Origin: Megaustenia siamemsis
Taxonomy: Eukaryota; Mollusca; Gastropoda; Stylommatophora; Ariophantidae
Assembly: GCA_032433765.1 (NCBI GenBank)
Contig: JAVIAB010000073.1
Coordinates: forward strand, 60,113,552 to 60,177,551
Direction of reading: 5' to 3'
Length of the DNA stretch: 64,000 nt
Both the position numbers and the translations under genes were made by a program. This document shows positions 1 to 9,794 of the stretch, in pieces (within the stretch, counting starts at the first letter, position 1; each line of letters begins with the position of its first letter). The notes beneath the pieces were generated by a model. It did no database searches. It saw only the letters and a program-made list of their open reading frames with translations, and was not told the DNA's origin.

Positions 1-356
1 AATGTGTAACGTGGAAATAACTTGCGTCAAAGAATCCCAATAACGGTCTTGAACAGCACTAATGTGACGTAAAGCACAGATCTAGTCTAGACGGAGGAAT
101 GTCTCACTCACAACACTTGATTCGTCAAAAACGGACTGTTGTTGACCTACGACCTCGCTTTAGCGACACAGATGTATCAAGCATATCATCATTTTGACTT
201 TGACGCAGAAAAGTGCAATGAAGATCCAAAATTAATCAGACCTTGGGTGCATTTTCTGCAGGAATCGAGAGGACGTGGACTAGATCCGCCATCTTGGAAA
301 CGGAAGTCAGAAACGTTCAGGGCGATGCGTTACCTTCTCAGTTTTCCCACCAGGGC
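1..356. other. Unassigned flank left of the 438-bp composite element
   Basis: No recognised gene. An open frame starts at 139 and runs on the + strand into the inserted element at 369. If the insertion (one target copy plus the element, 369-4722) is ignored, the frame continues from 4723 to a stop at 4831, giving about 112 codons. The frame match across the duplicated 12 bp is automatic at that point, so it is weak evidence. The peptide resembles nothing I know. It could be a host exon, an old transposon or chance. Confidence 0.25.
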
Positions 357-368
357 AGACAGAATAAG

Positions 369-1545
369 GAATAATAGAACAAAGAAGTATGTGTTAGCAC
401 TCGGAAAAATTGACAGACAAACAACAATAGAAAAAAACGAAGAACAATATATGGTCCGAAGTGGGATCGAACCCGTACTCAGTGGCACCGCGCCTTGCCA
501 CGAGAAGCCGAACGCTTGGTACACTGCCACGCAGCCAACTAAAAAATTGGCTATTGCAGTAGTGTCTTCCACGAAAGGCGATCTCAATGACTATAGCATA
601 GGGTAACGATCACAGACCGGAAATAAATTGTATATTTGTACTTTCCTATTAATACAAGTATCTCCCAGTAGGGCTGAATACTTGTGTTGTAGACAAACAT
701 TTATTGGACGAAACAGCACGAATAGTAGTTCCCAGTGGTTATATACTGGGTACAAATAATAATACATAAATATTATTATATGGGGAACTTCCGAGGCGAT
801 AATAGGGAATAATAGAACAAAGAAGTATGTGTTAGCACTCGGAAAAATTGACAGACAAACAACAATCGAAAAAAACGAAGAACAATATATGGTCCGAAGT
901 GGGATCGAACCCGTACTCAGTGGCACCGCGCCTTGCCACGAGAAGCCGAACGCTTGGTACACTGCCACGCAGCCAACTAAAAAATTGGCTATTGCAGTAG
1001 TGTCTTCCACGAAAGGCGATCTCAATGACTATAGCATAGGGTAACGATCACAGACCGGAAATAAATTGTATATTTGTACTTTCCTATTAATACAAGTATC
1101 TCCCAGTAGGGCTGAATACTTGTGTTGTAGACAAACATTTATTGGACGAAACAGCACGAATAGTAGTTCCCAGTGGTTATATACTGGGTACAAATAATAA
1201 TACATAAATATTATTATATGGGGAACTTCCGAGGCGATAATAGGGAATAATAGAACAAAGAAGTATGTGTTAGCACTCGGAAAAATTGACAGACAAACAA
1301 CAATAGAAAAAAACGAAGAACAATATATGGTCCGAAGTGGGATCGAACCCGTACTCAGTGGCACCGCGCCTTGCCACGAGAAGCCGAACGCTTGGTACAC
1401 TGCCACGCAGCCAACTAAAAAATTGGCTATTGCAGTAGTGTCTTCCACGAAAGGCGATCTCAATGACTATAGCATAGGGTAACGATCACAGACCGGAAAT
1501 AAATTGTATATTTGTACTTTCCTATTAATACAAGTATCTCCCAGT
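369..1545 (-). repeat. Left arm: about 2.7 tandem 438-bp units, minus orientation
   Basis: Equivalent landmarks recur every 438 bp (for example at 587, 1025 and 1463). Units are almost identical, with single changes such as a/c near 428 and 866. Each complete unit carries a tRNA-like pol III box pair on the minus strand (about 467-541, 905-979, 1343-1417). A 144-codon open frame lies in each unit because 438 is divisible by three. I do not consider it a gene. Confidence 0.85.
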
Positions 1546-1812
1546 ACGGGTTCGATCCCACTTCGGACCATATATTGTTCTTCGTTTTTTTCTATTGTTG
1601 TTTGTCTGTCAATTTTTCCGAGTGCTAACACATACTTCTTTGTTCTATTATTCCCTATTATCGCCTCGGAAGTTCCCCATATAATAATATTTATGTATTA
1701 TTATTTGTACCCAGTATATAACCACTGGGAACTACTATTCGTGCTGTTTCGTCCAATAAATGTTTGTCTACAACACAAGTATTCAGCCCTACTGGGAGAT
1801 ACTTGTATTAAT
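1546..1812 (+). repeat. Right arm, first partial 438-bp unit (plus orientation)
   Basis: The sequence begins inside the B-box of the unit (GGTTCGATCCC) and continues in plus orientation to the CTTGTATTAAT site at 1802-1812, where a LINE interrupts it. It resumes after 3496. The inversion junction with the left arm has at most a few bases of shared sequence (AGTA). Confidence 0.8.
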
Positions 1813-3485
1813 CTATCTATTGACCTTTCGAGCCGTAACCGGCCCATAGGGCGTAGACCAAGATACACCTTCACCTATATGAATTTTTGTTCTAGCAGTT
1901 TTCTTTTAAAGATATTTTATCAAATCTCGCCATCTGTCTCTGTTCTGTGCAAGCAGTTCTATCTCATTGAGGGAGCCGATTCCTGCTGCTCTTGCCTCTC
2001 TCATCAATGTTCTTCTCAGTGTCTCCCTGGGTCTTCCTCTTTTTCTTTTACCTGTTGTTTCCCATATGAGGGCTTGCTTTGCTATTCGATTATTATCTCT
2101 TCTCATCACATGTCCAACGTATGACCATCGTCTTTTCTTTATTACTGAAGATATTAGTGGTTGATTGGCGATTTCTCTAATTTCCTCGTTTGTTTTGAAT
2201 TCGTTCCATTCTATACCAAGTATTTTCCTTAGACATTTATTTTCGAATGCGTTCAACTTTGTTTCTATATCTCTTGTTGTTTTCCAGCTTTCACACGCAT
2301 ACGTAAGGGTTGATAGTACATTTGATTTGAATAGCCTAAGTTTTGTGTTTGTGCTAATGAGTTTTGATTTCCACAACTTTTCAAGGCTTCTGAAAGACAT
2401 TGCTGCTTTAGCCAGTCTGATTCTAATTTCTTTGCTCGTATCCCCTTCTCGATCAATGTGACTTCCAAGACAGATGAAGTGATCGATCTCTTCTACTGGT
2501 TTGTTTTCCATGTATATTTTGTCACTTGTTGGAATTAAACTTTTCATGACTTTAGTCTTTTCATGATTGACCTCAAGCCCAATTTTGCTGGCTATTGATG
2601 ATAGTTCATTTGTGTTTTCCTGCATCGTTTTTATCTGATTGCTGATGAGAACTATGTCATCAGCAAAGTCCAGGTCCTCCAAATGGTCTCCTTGTATCCA
2701 TTCGATGCCTTTATTACCAGTGCAGCATTTCTTCATTATGAAGTCCATAACAATTCCAAATAACAAGGGCGATAAAATACATCCTTGTTTAACCCCAGTT
2801 TCTATTGGGAAACATTCGCTCAGTCCTTCCTCTGTTCGAACTGCACATGTGTAACCATCATACATGTCTTTGATAATATTTATGATTTTTGATGGTAAGC
2901 CATATTGCTTCAGAATTTTCCACAAAGAATCTCTATGAATACTATCAAATGCTTTTTTGAAGTCGATGAAGTTAAGTACAAAAGGTTTTTGCTTTTCAAT
3001 GTGTTCCTCCAATATAAGTCGTAGAGTGAAAATGTGGTCAAGACAGCTTCTCCCTTTTCTAAACCCAGCCTGTTCTTCACGCATTACTGTATCTATTGAA
3101 TCCTTTATTCTATTTAGGATGATTTTACAGAATAATTTTGAGGCAACTGACAAAAGTGTCACGCCTCTCCAATTGTTACAATCTCTAAGATTGCCCTTTT
3201 TTGGGATCTTAACAATGATTCCTTTTTTCCATTTATGAGGCGTCTTCTCTGTTTTCCAAATGATGTTGAACATTTTTTGGAGATGTATTAAATTATGGCT
3301 ATCAATTGCCTTGAGGATCTCAGCTGTTAACTTATCCTCTCCAGCAGCCTTGTTATTGGTCATTAGCTTTAAGGTGGTTTCTATTTCACTCAAGGTGAAG
3401 TCATCTAAATTTACATCTAATTCTGCTGCTGGTGTTTCAGCTTCAAAATCTATTAAACTGTGAGGTAGTGGACGGTTAAGAATTT
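1813..3485 (-). mobile_element. RTE-A LINE, 5'-truncated, nested in the 438-bp array
   Basis: The element is flanked by an 11-bp target duplication CTTGTATTAAT (1802-1812 and 3486-3496). Removing it restores the 438-bp unit exactly. Its 3' end on the minus strand is a short ATAGATAG-type tail, as in RTE-clade LINEs. The 5' end is cut inside the linker before the reverse transcriptase, so the endonuclease is missing. Four further copies of this family lie in the 26-bp satellite (35154, 39359, 46846 and 47656). Confidence 0.85.
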
Positions 3486-3516
3486 CTTGTATTAATAGGA
3501 AAGTACAAATATACAA
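1906..3516 (-). CDS. Reverse transcriptase ORF of RTE-A LINE (5'-truncated, chimeric start)
   Basis: This 536-codon frame is uninterrupted. It encodes a LINE reverse transcriptase that copies element RNA at a nicked target. Visible motifs: FIDFKKAFD at about 183-191 (motif A, first catalytic Asp), GVKQGCILSPLLF at 241-253 (motif B) and FADD at 284-287 (motif C). The C-terminal region has a GHVMRRDNN segment and a basic GKRKRGRPRE motif, typical of RTE-type ORFs. The first 10 or 11 codons, including the start ATG, come from the 438-bp unit and target duplication, not from the LINE. The endonuclease domain is absent, so it cannot be autonomous. Motif C reads FADD rather than YADD, which is common in these families. 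Assignment to the RTE clade rests on motif similarity only. Confidence 0.8.
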   Translation of the reverse strand: MYICTFLLIQEILNRPLPHSLIDFEAETPAAELDVNLDDFTLSEIETTLKLMTNNKAAGEDKLTAEILKAIDSHNLIHLQKMFNIIWKTEKTPHKWKKGIIVKIPKKGNLRDCNNWRGVTLLSVASKLFCKIILNRIKDSIDTVMREEQAGFRKGRSCLDHIFTLRLILEEHIEKQKPFVLNFIDFKKAFDSIHRDSLWKILKQYGLPSKIINIIKDMYDGYTCAVRTEEGLSECFPIETGVKQGCILSPLLFGIVMDFIMKKCCTGNKGIEWIQGDHLEDLDFADDIVLISNQIKTMQENTNELSSIASKIGLEVNHEKTKVMKSLIPTSDKIYMENKPVEEIDHFICLGSHIDREGDTSKEIRIRLAKAAMSFRSLEKLWKSKLISTNTKLRLFKSNVLSTLTYACESWKTTRDIETKLNAFENKCLRKILGIEWNEFKTNEEIREIANQPLISSVIKKRRWSYVGHVMRRDNNRIAKQALIWETTGKRKRGRPRETLRRTLMREARAAGIGSLNEIELLAQNRDRWRDLIKYL

Positions 3517-4710
3517 TTTATTTCCGGTCTGTGATCGTTACCCTATGCTATTGTCATTGAGATCGCCTTTCGTGGAAGACACTACTGCAATAGCCAATTT
3601 TTTAGTTGGCTGCGTGGCAGTGTACCAAGCGTTCGGCTTCTCGTGGCAAGGCGCGGTGCCACTGAGTACGGGTTCGATCCCACTTCGGACCATATATTGT
3701 TCTTCGTTTTTTTCTATTGTTGTTTGTCTGTCAATTTTTCCGAGTGCTAACACATACTTCTTTGTTCTATTATTCCCTATTATCGCCTCGGAAGTTCCCC
3801 ATATAATAATATTTATGTATTATTATTTGTACCCAGTATATAACCACTGGGAACTACTATTCGTGCTGTTTCGTCCAATAAATGTTTGTCTACAACACAA
3901 GTATTCAGCCCTACTGGGAGATACTTGTATTAATAGGAAAGTACAAATATACAATTTATTTCCGGTCTGTGATCGTTACCCTATGCTATAGTCATTGAGA
4001 TCGCCTTTCGTGGAAGACACTACTGCAATAGCCAATTTTTTAGTTGGCTGCGTGGCAGTGTACCAAGCGTTCGGCTTCTCGTGGCAAGGCGCGGTGCCAC
4101 TGAGTACGGGTTCGATCCCACTTCGGACCATATATTGTTCTTCGTTTTTTTCTATTGTTGTTTGTCTGTCAATTTTTCCGAGTGCTAACACATACTTCTT
4201 TGTTCTATTATTCCCTATTATCGCCTCGGAAGTTCCCCATATAATAATATTTATGTATTATTATTTGTACCCAGTATATAACCACTGGGAACTACTATTC
4301 GTGCTGTTTCGTCCAATAAATGTTTGTCTACAACACAAGTATTCAGCCCTACTGGGAGATACTTGTATTAATAGGAAAGTACAAATATACAATTTATTTC
4401 CGGTCTGTGATCGTTACCCTATGCTATAGTCATTGAGATCGCCTTTCGTGGAAGACACTACTGCAATAGCCAATTTTTTAGTTGGCTGCGTGGCAGTGTA
4501 CCAAGCGTTCGGCTTCTCGTGGCAAGGCGCGGTGCCACTGAGTACGGGTTCGATCCCACTTCGGACCATATATTGTTCTTCGTTTTTTTCTATTGTTGTT
4601 TGTCTGTCAATTTTTCCGAGTGCTAACACATACTTCTTTGTTCTATTATTCCCTATTATCGCCTCGGAAGTTCCCCATATAATAATATTTATGTATTATT
4701 ATTTGTACCC
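3497..4710 (+). repeat. Right arm, remaining tandem 438-bp units (plus orientation)
   Basis: About 2.8 units run with exact 438-bp spacing (landmarks at 3557, 3995 and 4433). They continue the unit broken at 1812. The unit also has a small hairpin sequence (CCCAGT...ACTGGG) about 230 bp downstream of the A-box. The last unit stops just before that hairpin, at the outer target duplication. Confidence 0.85.
3607..3681 (+). promoter_or_regulatory. tRNA-like pol III A-box and B-box of the 438-bp unit
   Basis: An A-box-like TGGCTGCGTGG (3607-3617) is followed 53 bases later by a consensus B-box GGTTCGATCCC (3671-3681). Between them is a perfect 6-bp stem GTGGCA/TGCCAC, like a long variable arm. 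A run of seven T lies about 27 bases after the B-box and could end pol III transcription. The acceptor stem does not pair, so this is tRNA-derived, not a working tRNA. Equivalent plus-strand pairs lie near 4045-4119 and 4483-4557, with three more on the minus strand of the left arm. Confidence 0.6.
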
Positions 4711-4722
4711 AGACAGAATAAG

Positions 4723-4903
4723 ACTTTTCCCAGCACATGCCTACATTGGAATCAGTGCAGACCGACATCATCCGCTACATCGTGAATTTATGGGTACAAA
4801 ATGCAGCAGGTTAGAAAGAGGAAAATCATGAACGTGGCAGGCTATGGATATTGGTCACCGGTGTATTCAATGAAGAACATAGAACTCGATTATGAATTGA
4901 TAC
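4723..4903. other. Unassigned flank right of the composite element
   Basis: This non-repeated sequence lies between the outer target duplication and the 11-bp minisatellite. The frame from the left flank (139-368) would continue here to a stop at 4831. No gene is recognised. Confidence 0.3.
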
Positions 4904-5386
4904 GAGTGCTGTAAGAGTGCAGTAAGAGTACAGTAAGAGTGCAGTAAAAGTGCAGTAAGAGTGCTGTAAGAGTGCTGTAAGAGTGCTGTAAGAGTGATGT
5001 AAGAGTGCTGTAAGAGTGCTGTAAGAGTGCAGTACGAGTGCTGTAAGAGTGCTGTAAGAGTGCAGTAAGAGTGCAGTAAGAGTGCAGTAAGAGTGCCGTA
5101 AGAGTGCTGTAAGAGTGCTGTAAGATTGCTGTAAGAGTGCTGTAAGAGTGCAGTAAGAGTGCATTAAGAGTGCTGTAAGAGTGCTGTAAGAGTGCTGTAA
5201 GAGTGCTGTAAGAGTGCAGTAAGAGTGCTGTAAGAGTGCTGTAAGAGTGCTGTAAGAGTGCTGTAAGAGTGCAGTAAGAGTGCTGTAAGAGTGCAGTAAG
5301 AGTGCTGTAAGAGTGCAGTAAGAGTGCAGTAAGAGTGCAGTAAGAGTGCATTAAGAGTGCTGTAAGAGTGCCGTAAGAGTGCATTA
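4904..5386. repeat. 11-bp minisatellite, about 44 copies
   Basis: The unit is GTGCTGTAAGA, with GTGCAGTAAGA as the main variant and rare single-base variants. Unit length is very constant. Open frames on the minus strand are by-products: three units make 33 bp, an 11-residue repeat. Confidence 0.95.
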
Positions 5387-5752
5387 CATTCTATCCCGTA
5401 GTAATCACACTAGAGATATAATGTTGAGAATAAAGCTCCTTGGTCATTGAGGCAGATGTGCAGAAGATGATTTCTCCAGAACTCTTCTGAAAGTGACGCA
5501 ATCATTTACCCAAATGGTTCTGTTACCCGGCTCCCACTCATAGGTTATCACGGCTCATGTTACAGGTAGAACTGTCAACTTTGGTGTTTTGTCGTTCACT
5601 ACAGGTAGTTTGTCTATTAAAATTATTGCTGTCACTAAAGTCTACATTGAGAAGAGACACGCATTTATAAGGATGTATGTTTTCCCAGGGACCAATTAGT
5701 ATGCTCAGGAAGATCGCACCTGGTTGGGCTCAACGACAGAGATTAGAGTCAG
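5387..5752. other. Non-repeated spacer, nothing recognised
   Basis: I see no open frame of note, no RNA gene and no clear transposon in this stretch. Confidence 0.5.
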
Positions 5753-6160
5753 GTGAAGTCTAGTCTCACAGAGATCAGCTTCATTTTCATACCAAGGTAC
5801 GCGAGTGTAATGATCGTGCAGATAGGCCTGCCAGTTTGACTAAAATGTTGAGTGCAGAAGAGCATTGATCAGCGATGTTATTATGAATGGAGGAATAACC
5901 GACTAAAAAATGTCTGAATTCACAACCATGAACAGACTGCACGAATATCATGTCCAGGTGAGAGATACCAGTAAAGGAACGATGTATAGGAATCCAGAGA
6001 AGACTTGAAACCAACATAACACCGGTAGATAGTCGCTAAATGGTGAGGTACGCAATTCGAAGCTCTGGCCACTTATGGACTTATCCGACGTGCAATTAAG
6101 ATCACCTGCCGAAACGAATCTAACCAGTTTATAAGTGAGGGACTAAGAGGATGGCAGTTC
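5753..6160. repeat. 408-bp block, first copy of a higher-order repeat
   Basis: The block recurs at 7073-7480, exactly 1,320 bp downstream, with only about four differences over 408 bp. Both copies run directly into the 29-bp satellite. A 76-codon minus-strand frame is conserved in both but has no recognisable features, and the near-identity of recent copies explains it. Confidence 0.9.
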
Positions 6161-7072
6161 ATCAAACTAGGAACTAAGATTGATAAGTTCATCAACTAAG
6201 AACTAAGATTGATAAGTCTATCAACTAGGAACTAAGATTGATAAGTTCATCAACTAGGAACTAAGATTGACAAGTTCATCAACTAGGAACTAAGATTGAT
6301 AAGTTCATCAACTAGGAACTAAGATTGATAAGTTCATCAACTAAGAACTAAGATTGATAAGTCTATCAACTAGGAACTAAGATTGATAAGTTCATTAACT
6401 AGGAACTAAGATTGACAAGTTCCTCAACTAGGAACTAAGATTGATAAGTTCATCAACTAGGAACTAAGATTGATAAGTTCATCAACTAGGAACTAAGATT
6501 GATAAGTCTATCAACTAGGAACTAATATTGATAAGTTCATAAACTAGGAACTAAGATTGACAAATTCATCAACTAGGAACTAAGATTGACAAGTTCCTCA
6601 ACTAAGAACTAAGATTGATAAGTCTATCAACTAGGAACTAAGATTGATAAGTTCATCAACTAGGAACTAAGATTGATAAGTCTATCAACTAGGAACTAAT
6701 ATTGATAAGTTCATAAACTAGGAACTAAGATTGACAAATTCATCAACTAGGAACTAAGATTGATAAGTTCATCAACTAGGAACTAAGATTGATAAGTTCA
6801 TCAACTAAGAACTAAGATTGATAAGTCTATCAACTAGGAACTAAGATTGATAAGTTCATCAACTAGGAACTAAGATTGATAAGTCTATCAACTAGGAACT
6901 AAGATTGATAAGTTCATCAACTAGGAACTAAGATTGATAAGTTCATCAACTAGGAACTAAGATTGATAAGTTCATCAACTAAGAACTAAGATTGATAAGT
7001 CTATCAACTAGGAACTAAGATTGATAAGTTCATCAACTAGGAACTAAGATTGATAAGTTTATCAACTAGGAA
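6161..7072. repeat. 29-bp satellite, first block (about 31 copies)
   Basis: The core of the unit is AACTAGGAACTAAGATTGAT followed by AAGTTCATC or AAGTCTATC. The two endings alternate irregularly. Variants such as GACAAGTTCCTC recur at matching positions, showing duplications of several units at once. Confidence 0.95.
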
Positions 7073-7480
7073 GTGAAGTCTAGTCTCACAGAGATCAGCT
7101 TCATTTTCATACCAAGGTACGCGAGTGTAATGATCGTGCAGATAGGCCTGCCAGTTTGACTAAAATGTTGAGTGCTGAAGAGCATTGATCAGCGATGTTA
7201 TTATGAATGGAGGAATAACCGACTAAAAAATGTCTGAATTCACAACCATGAACAGACTGCACGAATATCATGTCCAGGTGAGAGATACCAGTAAAGGAAC
7301 GATGTATAGGAATCCAGAGAAGACTTGAAACCAACATAACACCGGTAGTTAGTCGCTAAATGGTGAGGTACGTAATTCGAAGCTCTGGCCACTTATGGAC
7401 TTATCCGACGTGCAATTAAGATCACCTGCCGAAACGAAACTAACCAGTTTATAAGTGAGGGACTAAGAGGATGGCAGTTC
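7073..7480. repeat. 408-bp block, second copy of the higher-order repeat
   Basis: About 99% identical by eye to 5753-6160. The pair and the satellite between them form a 1,320-bp higher-order unit. The second copy is followed by only about 140 bp of satellite before an RTE-B LINE interrupts. Confidence 0.9.
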
Positions 7481-7620
7481 ATCAAACTAGGAACTAAGAT
7501 TGATAAGTTCATCAACTAAGAACTAAGATTGATAAGTCTATCAACTAGGAACTAAGATTGATAAGTTCATCAACTAGGAACTAAGATTGACAAGTTCATC
7601 AACTAGGAACTAAGATTGAT
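7481..7620. repeat. 29-bp satellite, short block before the RTE-B insertion
   Basis: About five units with the same sequence order as the start of the first block. The array stops inside a unit, at GATTGAT, where the LINE tail begins. Confidence 0.9.
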
Positions 7621-8892
7621 CATCATCATCATTGAGTGCCGTCTCCGCAACGAAGGTTGGCTACCATGGAGCGCCATTTTGCTCTATCTCTTGCTTTGAT
7701 GGTGCAGGTTGTCATCGGTTGATTTGTCCATCTTTTGATGTTACTCGTCCATGTTAATCTTGGTCTGCCTCTGCCTCTTTTACCTTGTATTTTCCCCTCC
7801 AGGATCACTTTCAGTAGGCTGTTGTGTCTTTTAACATGGCCTAAGAATCGCATTTGTCTTGTTCTAATTGTGTTCAGAGGTTCTCTTTTCATTTTTAGTT
7901 GTTTTAAGACTTTGTCATTTGTTTTCTTTTCCTTCCATCCAATTCTACCTATTCTTCTATATATCCACATTTCAAAGGCTTCAATTCTCTGTTCTGTTTT
8001 CTTGTCTAATGTCCATGTTTCAGCACCATATAGGAATATTGAGAAGATGTAACATTTTGCTATTCTTAGTTTTAGCTCTGGTGTTATTTGTTTTGATGTT
8101 AGTATGTCCTTCATGACATTAAAATTACTTTTTGCCATTCCTATTCTTTTCTTTATTTCAGTTGTACATTTTCCATCACTGGTGATAGTATGTCCAAGGT
8201 AGTTATAGTTCTGAACTGTCTCAAGGTCTATTCCTTCAATTTTGATATCCACTTGTGGGTTTTGAGTATTTTCTTTGTTTATGATCATAGTTTTAGTCTT
8301 TTTGATATTCATATCTAGTCCATATTTTTTGCTTGTCGTGTTTATTTCATTAAGTAATTGTTGTAGGTCTTTAGGATTTTCTGCTAGTAGTACAGTATCG
8401 TCAGCATATCTTAGGTTATTGATTATCTTTCCATTAATTTGTAGGCCTGGCATCTCTATGATGTTTTTAAAGATTTGCTGAGTGTATAGATTGAACAAGC
8501 TTGGTGATAGGATGCATCCTTGTCTTACTCCTCTTTTTATATCAATGGGTGTAGAGAACTCTTTGTTATATTTTATTATTGCTGTTTGCTCCCAGTATAG
8601 ATTGCATATTAGTCGTATATCCATGTCATCTAGATGTATCTCTTTTAGGCATTCTATAAGTTGTTTGTGGTGTACTCTATCAAAAGCTTTGGTGTAGTCT
8701 ATGAAGCAGGCATATATTGGTTTGTTTACTTCTGTGTATTTTTCGATTAATGTTCTCATGCAGAATATGGCTTCTTTTGTCCCGCTATTTTTCCTAAATC
8801 CAAATTGCTGCTCATCTAATTCAGTATTGATTTTATTCTGAATCCTTCCTTGTATAACTTTTAGCAAGATTTTTGTAACATGGCTCTAGTCT
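7621..8892 (-). mobile_element. RTE-B LINE, 5'-truncated, inserted in the 29-bp satellite
   Basis: The minus-strand 3' end is a (GAT)n tail at 7621 following GAGACGGCACTCAAT. This is the same end as the copies at 56831-59041 and 59808-60454. The 5' end is cut within the early reverse transcriptase region near 8880. Satellite sequence AACTAGGAACTAAGATTGAT flanks both sides. That fits a target duplication of up to 20 bp, but the repeated background makes this undecidable. Confidence 0.85.
7629..8867 (-). CDS. Reverse transcriptase ORF of RTE-B (5'-truncated, open frame)
   Basis: This 412-codon frame covers most of an RTE/BovB-like reverse transcriptase. Motif A is FIDYTKAFD (about 55-63), motif B is GVRQGCILSPSLFNLY (113-128) and motif C is YADD (154-157). 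The later region has the family pattern YLGHTITSDGKC, then GAETWTLDKK, then a Trp/Arg-rich IYRRIGRIGW segment. It ends with a basic GKRGRGRPR motif near the terminus. The endonuclease and the first part of the RT are missing. The first ATG is internal to the family ORF. The catalytic residues are intact, which suggests a fairly recent insertion, but the copy is not autonomous. Confidence 0.85.
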   Translation of the reverse strand: MLKVIQGRIQNKINTELDEQQFGFRKNSGTKEAIFCMRTLIEKYTEVNKPIYACFIDYTKAFDRVHHKQLIECLKEIHLDDMDIRLICNLYWEQTAIIKYNKEFSTPIDIKRGVRQGCILSPSLFNLYTQQIFKNIIEMPGLQINGKIINNLRYADDTVLLAENPKDLQQLLNEINTTSKKYGLDMNIKKTKTMIINKENTQNPQVDIKIEGIDLETVQNYNYLGHTITSDGKCTTEIKKRIGMAKSNFNVMKDILTSKQITPELKLRIAKCYIFSIFLYGAETWTLDKKTEQRIEAFEMWIYRRIGRIGWKEKKTNDKVLKQLKMKREPLNTIRTRQMRFLGHVKRHNSLLKVILEGKIQGKRGRGRPRLTWTSNIKRWTNQPMTTCTIKARDRAKWRSMVANLRCGDGTQ

Positions 8893-9794
8893 ATAAACTA
8901 GGAACTAAGATTGATAAGTTCATCAACTAGGAACTAAGATTGATAAGTTCATCAACTAAGAACTAAGATTGATAAGTCTATCAACTAGGAACTAAGATTG
9001 ATAAGTTCATCAACTAGGAACTAAGATTGATAAGTCTATCAACTAGGAACTAATATTGATAAGTTCATAAACTAGGAACTAAGATTGACAAATTCATCAA
9101 CTAGGAACTAAGATTGATAAGTTCATCAACTAGGAACTAAGATTGATAAGTTCATCAACTAAGAACTGAGATTGATAAGTCTATCAACTAGTAACTAAGA
9201 TTGATAAGTTCATCAACTAGGAACTAAGATTGATAAGTCTATCAACTAGGAACTAAGATTGATAAGTTCATCAACTAGGAACTAAGATTGATAAGTTCAT
9301 CAACTAAGAACTAAGATTGATAAGTTCATCAACTAAGAACTAAGATTGATAAGTCTATCAACTAGGAACTAAGATTGATAAGTTCATCAACTAGGAACTA
9401 AGATTGATAAGTTTATCAACTAGGAACTAAGATTGATAAGTCTATCAACTAGGAACTAAGATTGATAAGTTCATAAACTAGGAACTAAGATTGATAAGTC
9501 TATCAACTAGGAACTAAGATTGATAAGTCTATCAACTAGGAACTAAGATTGACAAGTTCATCAACTAAGAACTAAGATTGATAAGTCTATCAACTAGGAA
9601 CTAAGATTGATAAGTTCATCAACTAGGAACTAAGATTGATAAGTCTATCAACTAGGAACTAAGATTGATAAGTTCATCAACTAAGAACTAAGATTGATAA
9701 GTCTATCAACTAGGGACTAAGATTGATAAGTTCATCAACTAAGAACTAAGAATGATAAGTCTATCAACTAGGAACTAAGATTGATGAGTCTATC
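8893..9794. repeat. 29-bp satellite, third block (about 31 copies)
   Basis: It continues the array interrupted by RTE-B and carries the same TTCATC/TCTATC variants. The last units drift (GATGAGTCTATC), then change directly into the 32-bp satellite within one unit. Confidence 0.95.

Larger units (their letters stand above)
357..4722. mobile_element. Composite multimeric 438-bp retroelement-like insertion with 12-bp target duplication
   Basis: The 12-bp AGACAGAATAAG occurs at 357-368 and 4711-4722, exactly at the outer limits of the repeated sequence, so it reads as a target-site duplication. Inside, 438-bp units are head-to-tail in two arms. The left arm (369-1545) faces minus, and the right arm (1546-4710, LINE excluded) faces plus. 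The switch at 1545/1546 joins two different points of the unit. The arms end at different unit positions, so this is not a simple terminal inverted repeat. Long target duplications and a 5' inversion are typical of LINE-style target-primed insertion (twin priming). A Penelope-like or other multimeric non-autonomous retroelement is the main alternative. No protein domain is encoded by the unit. Confidence 0.6.

Noticed and set aside
369..1545. Hammerhead ribozyme in the 438-bp unit (retrozyme idea)
   Set aside because: GGACGAAACAGC looks tempting, but upstream only CTGAATA is found instead of CTGANGA, and stems II and III do not form.
3607..3690. Functional tRNA gene in the 438-bp unit
   Set aside because: The B-box is good and a long variable-arm-like stem exists, but the acceptor stem does not pair and the A-box has a mismatch. 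It is better explained as a tRNA-derived promoter.
591..4831. Repeated 144-codon frames in each 438-bp unit as a protein family
   Set aside because: The frame persists because 438 is a multiple of three and the units are almost identical. It runs through tRNA-like pol III boxes and shows no domain.
4904..5386. CRISPR-like array
   Set aside because: Here and in the other arrays, units are directly tandem with no unique spacers. They are minisatellites.
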